Assembly (NCBI RefSeq): GCF_018320785.1
Contig: NC_054865.1
Coordinates: 33,418,398-33,482,397 of the forward strand
From: Cheilinus undulatus
Taxonomy: Eukaryota; Chordata; Actinopteri; Labriformes; Labridae
DNA: 64,000 nt
Direction of reading: 5' to 3'
Within the stretch, counting starts at the first letter, position 1; each line of letters opens with the position of its first letter. A program made the position numbers and the translations under genes. The notes beneath the pieces were generated by a model. The model was given only the letters and a program-made list of their open reading frames with translations, was not told the origin of the DNA and ran no database searches. Below are positions 11,325 to 48,896 of the stretch, in pieces.

Positions 11325-14298
11325 CATATTGCTCTATTAACAAAGAGACATGGCTCTCCTCTGACTTTGCTGCAGAGTTGAAGCAGTTTCTGTCTGCTAG
11401 CGCTATTTAAAGGGGTAAAAACCTACAGCATGATGAACAATGAAAATATACTGGATTTATTTTACTAGACCTAGATTTATAATGCTGAAAGGTCTCTGGT
11501 AAGGACATGCATCCATGTATTTCCCATATCCTGGTTTTCTCTTGACCTGATAAGATCAGATTGGAAAACTTGTTTTCCAATTATAACAGGTTATGAAACA
11601 AAGCTTTTTTTGTTGTAACAAGAGAATGAATTTCTGGTGATCTAAAAAACAAAATAGGCTGGTCAGAGTGGTCTAGGCCACACCAAACTACACTACAACT
11701 GCATACACTGACGTAAATTGAATCTGTGTGTATTTTGTGTTTTTGCAACACTTGGGATATAAAATTAAACTAGTACAGATCATGAGGAAGAATATGATAT
11801 TAGTTATGGAGAAATGTAATAGATTACATTTTTGATGCATGTCCACTTTGGGCTTTCATACATTGGAAATTTAGGCATAAAACACACAGGGATCACTAAA
11901 AAATAAAAAGTCCTGCATTGATACTTAATGCTGGTTCCATAACTTCCATTATTATATTTCTGCATATCAATACTTTAATCCTTAGTCAGTGCTAATTATA
12001 ACCATGTCATTATTTTTAAGCAAGGTGTGAAAACAACCTGAGGAGGAAGCCTTTATTGACAACTGAACCTATGTCAGATCGTGAATAACTGACATTAAAC
12101 AAATGCTGAAAATGTTATTGTATAATCAGAGATGTGTCTTGACTAATTTTTATTGATGACAAACCGCTGCATTAGAACATTTTGATTAAAAATTGTCTGC
12201 TGTCCACAACTAAATCTCCGTCTGATTACTCAGACTTCTGTGATCTCTGACAAAACATATTTTCTTTTTCTACATATTTGTGGCTGTTAACACCAACATG
12301 TCATGCTGCTTCAGCTTTTTTATGCTCTAGCAAAGCGGTTCCCAATTTTTTCAGCCTGTGACCCCAAATGTATCAGGCCCAGAGAGCAGGGACCTCCTCC
12401 TTCCCTGTAAGTGATTAAAGTGTACAATGTTGAACAAACATAAACAAAATTTACATTCAATGGTGTTTTTGTACACATTACTTACATTCAAACCAGGGCT
12501 GTCAAAAGACAAAACATTTTAATCGCAATAAATCACAGAATTTCTGCAGTTAATTGAGATTAATCGCACCCTTTTTATCGCTTTTAAAAAATTTTCATTT
12601 TATTTCTCTAACAGTGTTTTTAATGCACAGCAACTCATCTTATGGTGCAATAAAAACACAAGCTATACCTGTTTGTATGCAAGTACTGGAGTATGATTTT
12701 GCTAAATATAAAATAAGCTCAGTACTATTCTAAGCTCTTGAAACCAGATATGCTGCTTATACATTGTTTGCTTTCAGAAAATTAAAGTTTTTTTTTTTTT
12801 TTAAAACAGCAAACCTCTGAAACAGTGTATGTGTTTTGTGGATTAAATTTAGTCTTTAAGTCTAAAATCAAAGAAAACTGAAGTTACGAAAAAAGCATTT
12901 TAATTCATTTCTAAAATCATCTTAAACTATTTTCACACAGGATTTAACTCTCAAAGAAATAAACATCAACAACGACAACAAAAAAAAAATCTTCAGATAT
13001 TGGCATTTCTACAGTAAATAGCTGGTGGCGGCATCAGGAGCCCAGAGAGGGCAGGGATGCTGAGCTTTAGTCCTCCTAAGATTAGTCGCCCAGGCAGACT
13101 GAGGGAGTCTGGTGAACTTTATCCGCCCTCTGGAGCCAGTCTATAGAGCAGCAGCAGGTAGAAGCGCCAAAAACAAACCTCACACTCTTTTTACCATATA
13201 GTAAAAAGAGCTCTCTTCTCTCAGTACGACACCACACGCATTAGATGGATGACACTAGAGATGTACACCCAGGTGACATGGTGCAAAAAAATGAAGAAAT
13301 CAACATAATTAAAGGTTAATACAGGCAACAGGTGTGTGCCTTACAAGACCTAACTGAATGATTAAGTCTGCAGTGAAATAATAATTTACAACAAACAAAA
13401 AACAAAACAAGGAGATCCTTGACAAAGTCTGCTTGGTTTTGTTTCATTGTACTTCATGTTCAAGGACCAAGCGCCTATGTCTCACCTTATTTAGTCGAAG
13501 TGGTTGAACAGAGGTAAAGCTCCTATAAAGCGCAAAGAGCAGCAACCCAGAACAACACATCACTCTCGCACTATAGGAGCATCAGTGGAGATGTCAAATT
13601 TACACAATCTTAATTGTTGCTTTTCTTGATTCATGAAATCTTGACAATATCAGATGTCTAAACTTTTCAAAAGTCACTGAGAGAGTGCAGGGATTATCCA
13701 GACTGAAAAAAGGCTGGGCAAGTAGACTCGGATGTATGTGCTGTTAAAGTGTTTAGAGGAAGATAAGCAGTGTCAGAAAAGAACAGTTTATCTAATAGAG
13801 CCGTACTCAGAAGATGTGAGCCCCACAGACTTATGAGATAGCCACAGATGAATCAGAATAAACAGTATTTCTGAAACAGGAAGAGAACACAGTGACAGGA
13901 GGAGGAGAGGACTGATGGAAAAGAAGACAGAAGACCTTAATAGACAGGATGGACACCTTCCAGCTCACTTTCACAGTCCTAACATCTCTGTATCCATCTC
14001 TGGTGCTTTTTAACGCTCAGTTGATTTGTCTATACAGTATTTGATTCTTTTTCTGTATTGAATAGCTTTTGTACTTCCCTTTAAACTTTACAGTACATTA
14101 CACTATAGTGCACAATTAGATTTCTGAGCCTTTCCTGTGGCTCGGAGTGGAGGGTGAGAGCCTGTTAGCCGGACAGCGCTGTTTGATGTTCAAGTATCCA
14201 TCAGGCCCAATCCTCAGACTCAGTCATGTAAGCCTGTTTGCTTTGCTGCAGCAGCCACACAATCCAAAAGACGGGGTAGGGGGAGGGGGCTTGGTGCC
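11325..14298. other. dkk3-usp47 intergenic interval with 3' UTRs and repeat remnants
   Basis: The two genes converge here, so the interval must hold both 3' UTRs. At about 12335-12400 there is a decayed Charlie-like hAT end (GCGGTTCCCAATTTTTTCAG). At 12487 a CAGGGCTGTCAAA end with ATTAATCGC arms marks another hAT-type fragment whose partner end I could not find. No other exon was seen. Confidence 0.55.
11902..11907 (+). terminator. dkk3: Candidate dkk3 polyadenylation signal
   Basis: An AATAAA hexamer lies about 580 bases past the dkk3 stop. It is the first canonical signal I noticed downstream. In AT-rich DNA this is weak evidence; other hexamers follow (for example near 12647). Confidence 0.35.
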
Positions 14299-40661
<26,363 letters not shown>

Positions 40662-40667
40662 TTCCAT

Positions 40668-40985
40668 TTGTGCGACAGTTTAGTCAAGCATCTATCCGGG
40701 AAGGGATGTCAGCGAAAAAACTTTACAGCGGTAAACACAAACATGGTTTGTGCCCTGTTTGTTGTAAGTTTGGATGCTTGGTTAACAAAATTAAACTTGC
40801 CAAAACTTGTAGGCTTATCAAAGTGAACGCAACACTCTCGGTTACACTACCAACGCACAAAGTGTCCTGCTATAAATGGAGAAAAATGGCCGGTGTTTCA
40901 CTTCGCGAGACTTCACTCAGGGAGCTTTGGCGTCACATTCCATCCAGACAAGCGTGCGTGATGAGTGCGGACAGGATGACGTCGG
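40668..40985 (-). promoter_or_regulatory. usp47: usp47 5' UTR and promoter region
   Basis: Immediately upstream of the usp47 start, CpGs become more frequent. Visible motifs include GAAAAATGGCCGG (YY1-like, 40881-40893), TTCGCGAGAC (TCTCGCGA-type box, 40902-40911) and TGACGTC (CRE-like, 40977-40983). These are typical of TATA-less housekeeping promoters. The start site itself cannot be placed. Confidence 0.55.
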
Positions 40986-41309
40986 CGCGTGTCTGCGCTT
41001 TTAAAAGGACAGAGACGACAGAAACATTAAACATCTCGTTAATAATAGTTTTATTTGTGTTTGAAGTGCTACCGGTACTATCTGAGTTAAGATGTTTTCA
41101 CTGTTTTAAATATTTACATAATAAATGTAGTGCTCAAAGTGTCTCATTGTAGACAAGAACTATATTTGAAGACGCTTACCACAAGGATTTAATTTAGTCT
41201 GTTTCCATTTTTTAATTCCATTAGACAATTAATTAGGCGTTTTAAATAAAGAAAATTTCTTTTCGAAAAATCTGTATGTAGCTTATCTGTTATAAAAGAA
41301 AATTAAGAT

Positions 41310-41500
41310 TAGAGGTTGACAGATTATTGGCCAAGCCGATTATTAGGGTAGATATTTGGCCAATTATTGGTATTGGCATTTTATTTTACCGACAATCTTT
41401 AAAATTTATAAATCAAAAAGTGTGCTGCTTTTGTTCTACTACAAGGTGTCTTCCCTTGTTGGCTTAATCTCACATGAATGCTAGGGAATCAACGCTTAAG
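41310..41500. repeat. Repeat fragment with inverted TTGGCCAAT-type motifs
   Basis: AGAGGTTGACAGATTATTGG followed by CCGATTATTAGGG and GGCCAATTATTGG resembles a widespread fish DNA-transposon end. No second end was identified. Confidence 0.35.
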
Positions 41501-42008
41501 TCGGGGTGCCACTGACTCATTGAACATATAGCATCACTTCCTGTTTTGGCTGTGTTGCTCTGTGCCACTTTTCATGTTGATAGAGCTTGAGCTAAATTGT
41601 TCATTTTAATTTATTTCATTAAGATTTCACTTGTCCCACATTAAGCACATTTTGTGTGTTATATATGCACTTCCATGTCCAAATATCTGTTGTTGGTCTC
41701 ATGAAGAAGAACAAATGAATGTTATCAGCCCTGAAATTTTTTTTTTCAGTCAACCCGTAATTAAGATGGCATTATTGACTTAATATGGGCCCTGACCATC
41801 TACACTAATGATGCTGTGTCATTCAGTATGCCCCAGCTGTTGCATAAAAAATAATCCAAATGTGTCATTCTGAGCTAAAACTTTTATTCCTGAGAAAAAG
41901 AAAATACTGCTTCAGATGATCTCTCCGTCTACTCACTTGGAGGATGAAGCAGCAGCATTGGTTGACAATAATTGACTTTGGCTTGTGAGCAAGTGTACTA
42001 TAGGCTAA

Positions 42009-42480
42009 CAGTGATACTCAGCTGGTCTAGCCTCAGGACCCACCACTACCTCCTGAAATATAATGACCCAAATTTCAGAGAAATTTCAACCACTCACATT
42101 AATGCCATATAAATGCCGCAGTTTGGACTTTGAAGCAAAACCTGAAACTGAAAAAAGAGACAGGATGGAGAAAAAAAACAAGCATGTTCAAAAACGACAT
42201 CATTACAGAAGCCCTGGGAGGACATGCATGCCAGTGTAGGTTATACATGATTCAATTTTCCTGTGATAATGTGCACATTTTGGTTGATTCTACAGATCTC
42301 TGGAAATAAGCCCATTATTTTGAGGAAAAACAGATTAGGGTTGATATATCTACTGTATGAACGTGCAGCATCTAAACTTGGGGCTTCTGTACACCATTTT
42401 ATTTATAATACATTCATGACCCTCTGAAAACAGCTCTTTGACCCAGTTTGGGGCCCTGACCCACCAGCTGAGAACCACTT
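42009..42480. mobile_element. Charlie-like hAT MITE, decayed
   Basis: Left end CAGTGATACTCAGCTGG with CTCAGGACCCACCA, and right end GGGCCCTGACCCACC then AGCTGAGAACCACTT, form diverged inverted repeats of the CAGTGGTTCTCAA type. No clean target duplication was found. Intergenic between usp47 and clec3a. Confidence 0.5.
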
Positions 42481-44041
42481 AAGGCTGCATGAAACATAGA
42501 AAACTCCTCAACTTACTTGTCTCCATATTGTTAGATTTTTTTTACACACTGCAGTTCAGCAGCTTTAATCCAATGCAAACAGTTTGAAATACAGATTGTC
42601 TCATACTACCAGGGGTCAGGGTTTGATAACAGTCTCTTTTCTGCATGTTTGCATGTTCTTTCTATGTTTGCTTAAGTTTATTTTGGGGTTTCCTCCCACA
42701 TTCCAAGACAAATAAGGTGAATAGAGTCTAAGAGAAATGATTTCAATAAAAGAGCCTGTTTTTGTGTGCAAGGCTGTAGTTGAATCTCATTGAGGGAAAG
42801 AATAACATGCTAAATCCTTAAATGTGTGTGTGTTGCCAACAAAAAGTGAATGTTATTGTTAGCAGGAACTAGAGTTCATCTCCTGCTCCACACATTCACT
42901 GTGCCATGCAAACTGTCCCTTATATTATATGAATGCACTTAAAGTGATATATCTATCAATAGACCAATGTACTGACAGTATCCTGGCTGGAACATGAGGA
43001 GTATAATGATTCACTGTGTGCTAAAATGGGATCAGGCATGATCTTCATTGCTGAAAAGGGAACATCACATGTACTTTTCATTTCTTCCATACACACCTGT
43101 AAAATGCCTAGAACTCCCTCACAGAGCATTTTGGTAAGAATTCAAGACAATACTGTCAATCTGTAAATCAGTTCTTTTATAAGGCAGTAATGTATTTGTT
43201 CAACCATCTAATTAATGGATATTTTTAAGGCACATAATTTTAGTATAAAATGGTTTATGGGCATTTTCAACTTACAAAAGGTATGAAAAATAGTGTGACA
43301 GGCACCACAGTCATGCTTTAGTTGGTGTGACATCACTCTTCATTTGTCTGTCCATGCAGACTTTTTTGAACAGTGAATCTAAAACTATTTTGAATGTGAA
43401 GTTAGTGTTCCTTATCCAGTAAATATCTTTTTTTTTTTTTTGTGGAACTCCTTCATGGCTTTCCCCCCATTTTTTTCAAGGGACTTTGTTAAATGAGTTT
43501 CATGCAGAGGCTCCTAAAACATCTAATATGCAAGGGGGATGCAAAACACTCCCATACAATTGCATACATTGCTCTTTAAAATAGTGAGCAGCTGAGTAGT
43601 GAACAGGGTACTTGGCAGTACCATTAAACAAAAATCTTATCACTTATGCATAAGTAGAAAATGACGAGTACAGATGAAACAGCTAAACTTGTAATTTAGT
43701 ATTTTTTCATTGCATCTCCATCCGAAATGTCCTTGTTGTTATTTTTTTTTAACATAGGGCTTATGTAGACATTGATAAAAGTGAACATGATGTCTCCAAA
43801 AATCTGTTATTAAATGTTAATCAATATGAAGCCAATTGTTGGTTTACTGATAATATTTACTGCTGTATGCCTTTAAATTAAGTATAAACACTATTTAAAT
43901 ACAACAGGAACTTATTGTAATAAATGTAATAATATGCAGCCAATGCATAGCCAATGATATGTTGTGTTTCTACCCTGAATAAGCACAAATCTGACAACCA
44001 GTTATTACACACCTTTAATAAAGGACTCTCTTCTGTCCTGT
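42481..44041. other. Intergenic, 3' side of clec3a
   Basis: AT-rich DNA with no exon I can support. Part of the right side must be clec3a 3' UTR (the gene reads leftward), but I cannot place its end. Confidence 0.45.
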
Positions 44042-45297
44042 TTAGGGAATGACATATTCACAGATGTACTTTTTGAGGCTGCGACACACCTCATCATACC
44101 ACTTTCCCTGTGCAGCCACTGACAGAGCCACACAGCTCTCCCGCTTGGTTCCTGTGGGCTGCTTCTTGGAGCGGTCCCAGTTGAAGTAGCTGACTGGCAT
44201 GCTGTTGACATCAACATACTGGCCCTCTTTCACTATGTCAGCCACCCCGATCCAGAAGTCCTTGGATCCTGGCGCGCTCCTCTTTGCGTAGTCCCTCAGG
44301 TCATTGTTTTCCGTCATGTCCCGTGGTGTTGCAAGAGTCCCCCCCTGTGCAATACAGTCTTCATTTGCTTCATGGTAATGTTTGGGCTCCTCGATTGTCA
44401 GATAACACTTCCTGTGAGCTTTGATTCCACGGAGACAGACTGAAAACACAAAACACTTATTGCAAGAGTGGACTGAACTGTTCTGATAGAATAAAGAGAT
44501 TAAAGAGTTATCGAGATATTTGAAATATTTTCTTTTCTCCCTCACAGATAGTTTTCAACACAGAATGAAAAGTTTAGTGTCAACAGAGTTCCTTTAAAGG
44601 AAAAAAGACAACCAGAAAAACAACAAATAAATAAAAGTGTATATTTCAAAAGGCCTTACTAAATCTCAAGGCCCTCCCTACCAACTGACTAAAAACACAA
44701 TTTTAAGATCTTGAAGATACAGATTTATTTTCATATTCACTTTTCCTAATCTTCTTTTCATCCTGTAATGTTTAAATGATATAAAATGTAATGCTACCCC
44801 CTGCTGGTGACTCAGCGTACCATAAATTTTAAATTTGACTTCTGAAGTTACCTGTTTTTATAGTTTATTAATAGAAAAACACCCTTCCCATGTTATAAGG
44901 CACCCAAAGTTCTCGGCAACAGTGTAAAATTATCATTTTCACAAGAAAACAATGTCCTCATCTTCTCAGAGAAATACTCAAATCTGGATGCTGATAAATG
45001 TGATCCATCATCTTGTATCCTTACCTGTCTGCAATGCCTGCATCTCTTTCAATGAATTCACCTCCTGCCACAACTTCTCAAGCTGGGACTTCACATCCTC
45101 CTCCTCTGCAGCCGCATGCCAATGAAGAGAACACAAGAAGAGAAACATCAGCATAGCCAACATTTCATGTATGCACTCTGTGTCAGATAGTTACCTCGTG
45201 GCGACACGGCCTTCCTGGTGCGAGATGGACGACTGGAGCTTAGGTTGAGCATGGAGAAGCAGAGAACGATGAAGACATGGAGGGCCAGACGAGCCAT
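44042..45297 (-). CDS. clec3a: clec3a, C-type lectin domain family 3 member A (complete, 3 exons)
   Basis: Exons 45195-45297, 45025-45105 and 44042-44439, with GT-AG borders and consistent phase: 582 bases, 193 residues. Tetranectin-family secreted lectin of cartilage matrix. Residues 1 to about 21 (MARLALHVFIVLCFSMLNLS) are the signal peptide, followed by a short basic segment (RPSRTRKAVSPRG). The second exon encodes a short coiled coil (EEEDVKSQLEKLWQEVNSLK) that in this family drives trimerisation. The last exon is the C-type lectin domain: VCLRGIKAHRKCYL, YHEANEDCIAQGGTLATP, DFWIGVADIVKEGQYVDV, KWYDEVCRSLKKYICEYVIP. The calcium-site tripeptide reads QPT where QPN is usual, so carbohydrate binding may be weak. 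VCLRG and the NEDC region fit CLEC3A better than CLEC3B. It sits beside vat1l, as in mammals. Confidence 0.94.
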
Positions 45298-45385
45298 CTC
45301 AGAGTCCGGTGGATCCTACCAGACGGTACACAGTGGGACACCTTGTACTGCTGTGAAAGGAACCCAAACCACTGCAAGCTGCTCA

Positions 45386-45393
45386 ATATATAC
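45386..45393 (-). promoter_or_regulatory. clec3a: clec3a TATA box
   Basis: The minus strand reads GGGCCAGTATATATTGAGC, a TATATATT box about 90 bases upstream of the clec3a ATG. This implies a start site near 45360 and a leader of about 60 bases. A TATA promoter fits a tissue-restricted secreted protein. Confidence 0.65.
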
Positions 45394-45399
45394 TGGCCC

Positions 45400-46514
45400 C
45401 TCTGTATGCCTCTGTGGGTCCCTCTCTCTGCATTGGCTCTGGCTCTGTTTGTTTTTGTCCTAACATCAGGAGGAGGTGAGAGAGGGGAGAAATAGTGATC
45501 TCCTTGTGTCTGGCTTTTCATAAATATTTACCTGGGACAAGTTGAACTGAGCAGCATCCCCTTTCATTTCACAAACGAACTAAAAATTCATTGACTGCCT
45601 TACTATTACACAATGTTCTTCATACTGTCTATGCTCAGTGCTCTATGCTCTGAGCAACTTCTTTACAAGGGAAATATGTATGTTACACCATTGAGAAATA
45701 GTATGCATGACATGCACTATTCACTCAAAAATATAGCATTAATCTTCGCCAACAATTTTTTGACTGGCCAATGCTAGTGCATACATTTTAGTAAAAAATG
45801 TTCCAGTTTAAACACTTGTATATCTTTTAGCCATACAAACTTCTCATTATATAATTTTTACACACTAAAGCTTCTACTTAACCAGAGGAAGTCAAGCTCC
45901 AAGCTCTGGTGCAGAGTGAGTTATTTTTAGAGAGATGTTGTCTGAAGATGGGAGGGGGTTGCTAAATAAGAAACTCCCTTTGGAATATAGGCTCAATTTA
46001 GCAGTGTGACTCTCAAAACAGGTATTCAAGTATGTGGTCTCTCATTTCATAGTATAGACATCGTATCAGTAAACATTATCTATATGTCAAGCTGAGTTTA
46101 GTAAAGAAATCCCTTGGTATTTCTTCCAATGAAAAATGTGAACTAAACAGTCAAAACGGTGTCACAGTTTTCTAGATCATCTTTCTAAATAGCAGCTGTT
46201 TCACTGCAGCTTTGAGAAACAAAATCTTGAGATGAAAATACGAGATGTTTGTGCTCACTGTAACATATTATAGGTGTAAATGGATGATATTCAGTTTGCA
46301 CAGCCAGAAGCCCAATTTCTGTTTAGTTAGAATAAAAAAAAGCTGTATTAGCACATTCTTGTACAGCGTGCTGCTCCAATGTAATCTATGCTAACATTTT
46401 CCCCATCCTGAGCTGAACATTACACCCAAAACTAACACTGATCCATGAGTTCAAAATGAGACAGATAGCTGCAGGACTAACCCCGATAATCTGTTCTGAT
46501 TTCACTGATAGTTA
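45400..46514. other. Intergenic, upstream of clec3a
   Basis: No exon or clear repeat recognised; AT-rich DNA that probably holds distal clec3a regulatory sequence. Confidence 0.4.
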
Positions 46515-47420
46515 CAGTGCCTCGTAAAGTATTCACCCCCTTGGATCTTTTACCCTTTTCATTGATTTTATAAATCAATCAAGGTCAATACAATTTTGCT
46601 TTTTGGCAAAAAAAGAGAGAACTCTTTAGTGTCAAAGTGAAACAGATTTCTACAAAGTAATGTCAATTCAATAAAAATATGTTATGTAAAATAAGTGACT
46701 GCATAAATATTCACCCCCTTTAAAGTGACCTGACCAAATTCAACAAAAGTCCAGGCAACTGGTGCTAGTAGTCTCATTAAAAGTGAAATGGGGATCACCT
46801 GAGTGGTGTGAATGTGTCTCAAGGGATTGTAAGCACCTGTGTTCAGATGGTCCAATCACTGTTTAATCAGTTTTCCTGGCTACCATTACACTGTGAAGAC
46901 AAAACAACACTCCAAGCAACTCAGAGAAAAAGTATCAGTCAGGGGACGGATATAAGAAAATTTCCAAGGCACTGACTATCCTCCTGACTGAGCTTCAGCA
47001 GTTTTGCAAAGAAAAATGGAGTAAAATTGCAGTGTCCAGATGTGCAAGCCTGATTGAGACCTATCCACAAAGACTCAGTGCTGTGATTGCAGCCAAAGCT
47101 CCATCTTCTAAATACTGACTTGGATTTACTTGAATACTTATGCAGTCACTTATTTCACATTACATAATTTTATGTTATTGACATTACTTTGTAACCTTGC
47201 AAAGCAGATGGATACGCCCATTTTCTTGTTTTTCACTGGTGTGAAACAAATCCATCTGGCGTGTCAGGTTAATTACTTTGTAGAGGTCTTTTTTTTTTTA
47301 ACTCCGACATGAGAGAGTTTAATTTTTCTGTCAAAAAGCCAAATTATGTTGACCATGACTGATTTATAAAATCAATAAAAGGATAAAGCATCCAAGGTGA
47401 AACCTTTTATAGGCTTTATA
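46515..47420 (+). mobile_element. Deleted Tc1-like element (family B), with nested MITE
   Basis: Starts CAGTGCCTCGTAAAGTATTC after TA at 46513-46514. The left subterminal ATTGATTTTATAAATCAATC is mirrored on the right by GATTTATAAAATCAATAAAA near 47364. Between them only the N-terminal leader (GAAGACAAAACAACACTCCA) and the transposase C-terminus (LTELQQFCKEKWSKIAV) survive, so the centre is deleted. An 80-bp element of another family is inserted at 47192. Confidence 0.75.
47192..47271. mobile_element. 80-bp minimal copy of the 9-bp TSD family, copy 4
   Basis: Consists of little more than the two ends: TAACCTTGCAAAGCAGATGG with 30 or so subterminal bases, joined to TCCATCTGGCGTGTCAGGTTA. Flanked by a perfect 9-bp duplication ATTACTTTG (47183-47191 and 47272-47280), so the insertion arrived already shortened or was trimmed later without touching the ends. 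The related Tc1 sequence at 52926-52940 (GACATTACTTTGTAAAAAG) shows the empty site. Confidence 0.9.
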
Positions 47421-47640
47421 ATAAACAGCATGCTTGGATCTCAAAGTCACTTTTTGCAGCTGTTCTGCAAATATAGTAATTTGAATCGACTTTTGTGCCA
47501 AACTGATGTTGAATGTAAGATGCGCAATATATGTTATAAATGTTAACATTAAGGCACATACAGTCCAACCAAAATATATGCTGAATGAAGGTGCATCAAA
47601 TGCTTTTTAAAACATTTCCCTAGATGTGTATGCAAACATA

Positions 47641-48896
47641 CAGTGCCGTAAAAAAGCATTTGCCCCCTTTCTGGTGATGAGTCTTTCGTATCACTGTGGA
47701 GGAATTTTGGCCCACTCTTCTTCGCAGGGAGGGTTTTCCAGCATGAACTGCCCGTTTAAGGTTACACCACAGCTTCTCAGTTGGATTTAAGTCTGGACTT
47801 CGACTTGGCCACTTCAGGACCTTAATTTTGTTGTTCTTGAGCCATTCAGAGGTGGACTTGCTGTTATATTTCAGGTCATTGTCCTGCTGCATTCAGGATT
47901 TTCTGGTAGACAGCAGAATTCATTGTTCTATCTTTCACAGCAAATGGTCCAGGTCCTAAAGCAGCAAAGCAGCCCCAGACCATCATACTGCCACCATGTT
48001 TGGCTGATGGCATGTTCTTTTTATCAAATGCTGTGTTATTTTTACGCCAGATGTAACGGGCCGCACACCTTCCAAAAAGTTCAACTTTTGTCTCATCAGT
48101 CCACAGAATATTTCTCTTGGGGATCATCAAGATATTTTTTGGCAAATATGAGACAAGCCTTTGTGTTCTTCTTTTGTCAGCAGTAGTTTTGGTCTTGGAA
48201 CTCTCCCATGGATGCCTTTTTTTTGTCCAGTGTATGTCTTATGGTTCAGTCATGAACTCTGATCTTAACTGAAGCTAGTGAGGCCTGCAGGTCTTCCATG
48301 TCCTTCTGGGTTCTTTTGTGACCTCCTGGATGAGTATCGTTGCACTCTTGGAGTAATTTTGGTTGGCCAACCACTCCTAGGAAGGTTCACCACTGTTCCC
48401 AGTTGTCTCCAGTTGCCTTGGAAATGGCTTTGTAACCTTTTCCAGACTGATACATTTCAATCACTTTGTTTCTTATTTGTTCTTGAATTTCTTTGGACAG
48501 TGGCATCATGTGTTTCCTTTTCAAGATCGTGTAGCCTACTTCACTTTGTCTGACAGCTTCCATTTAAGTGATTTCTTGATTCAACAAATCTGGTGGTAAT
48601 CAGGCCAGGGTGTAGTCAGTGAAATTGAACTCAGCTTTCCAAAAACTGTGGTTAATCACAGTTAACTCATGACTTGACAAGGGGGCAATTACTTTTTCAC
48701 ACAGGGCCAGATAGGTTTGGATTTTTTCCCCCCTTAATAAAGAAAATCATAATTTAGAAACTGCATGTTGTACTTACTTGGGTTGTCTTTGTGAGATATT
48801 AAAACTGGTTTGATAAATGTCCAAAACATTTAAGTGTGATTGACATGCAAAAAAATCAGGAATCAGAAAGGGGGCAAATACTTTTTTACAGCACTG
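47641..48896 (-). mobile_element. Near full-length Tc1-like element (family A)
   Basis: A 1256-bp element with TA on both sides (47639-47640 and 48897-48898). Terminal inverted repeats CAGTGCCGTAAAAAAGCATT... and CAGTGCTGTAAAAAAGTATT... match at 30 of the outer 32 positions. The inside holds a broken transposase on the minus strand. Lies between clec3a and the 3' end of vat1l. Confidence 0.9.
47700..48553 (-). pseudogene. Broken Tc1-like transposase (family A element)
   Basis: Fragments in order on the minus strand: ILWTDETKVELFG (first catalytic Asp), SMMVWGCFAALGPGPF, AVYQKILNAAG, then in another frame QQDNDLKYNSKSTSEWLKNN (second Asp) and PSRSPDLNPTEKLWCNLKRA (final acidic residue). A deletion of roughly 20 codons with a frame change lies at the fused ILNAAG/QQDND join near 47885, so no intact enzyme is encoded here. 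Confidence 0.88.

Noticed and set aside
42009-42480. Exact 8-bp target duplication for the Charlie-like element
   Set aside because: Flanks TAGGCTAA and TAAGGCTG do not align as a duplication without a gap, so I did not claim one.
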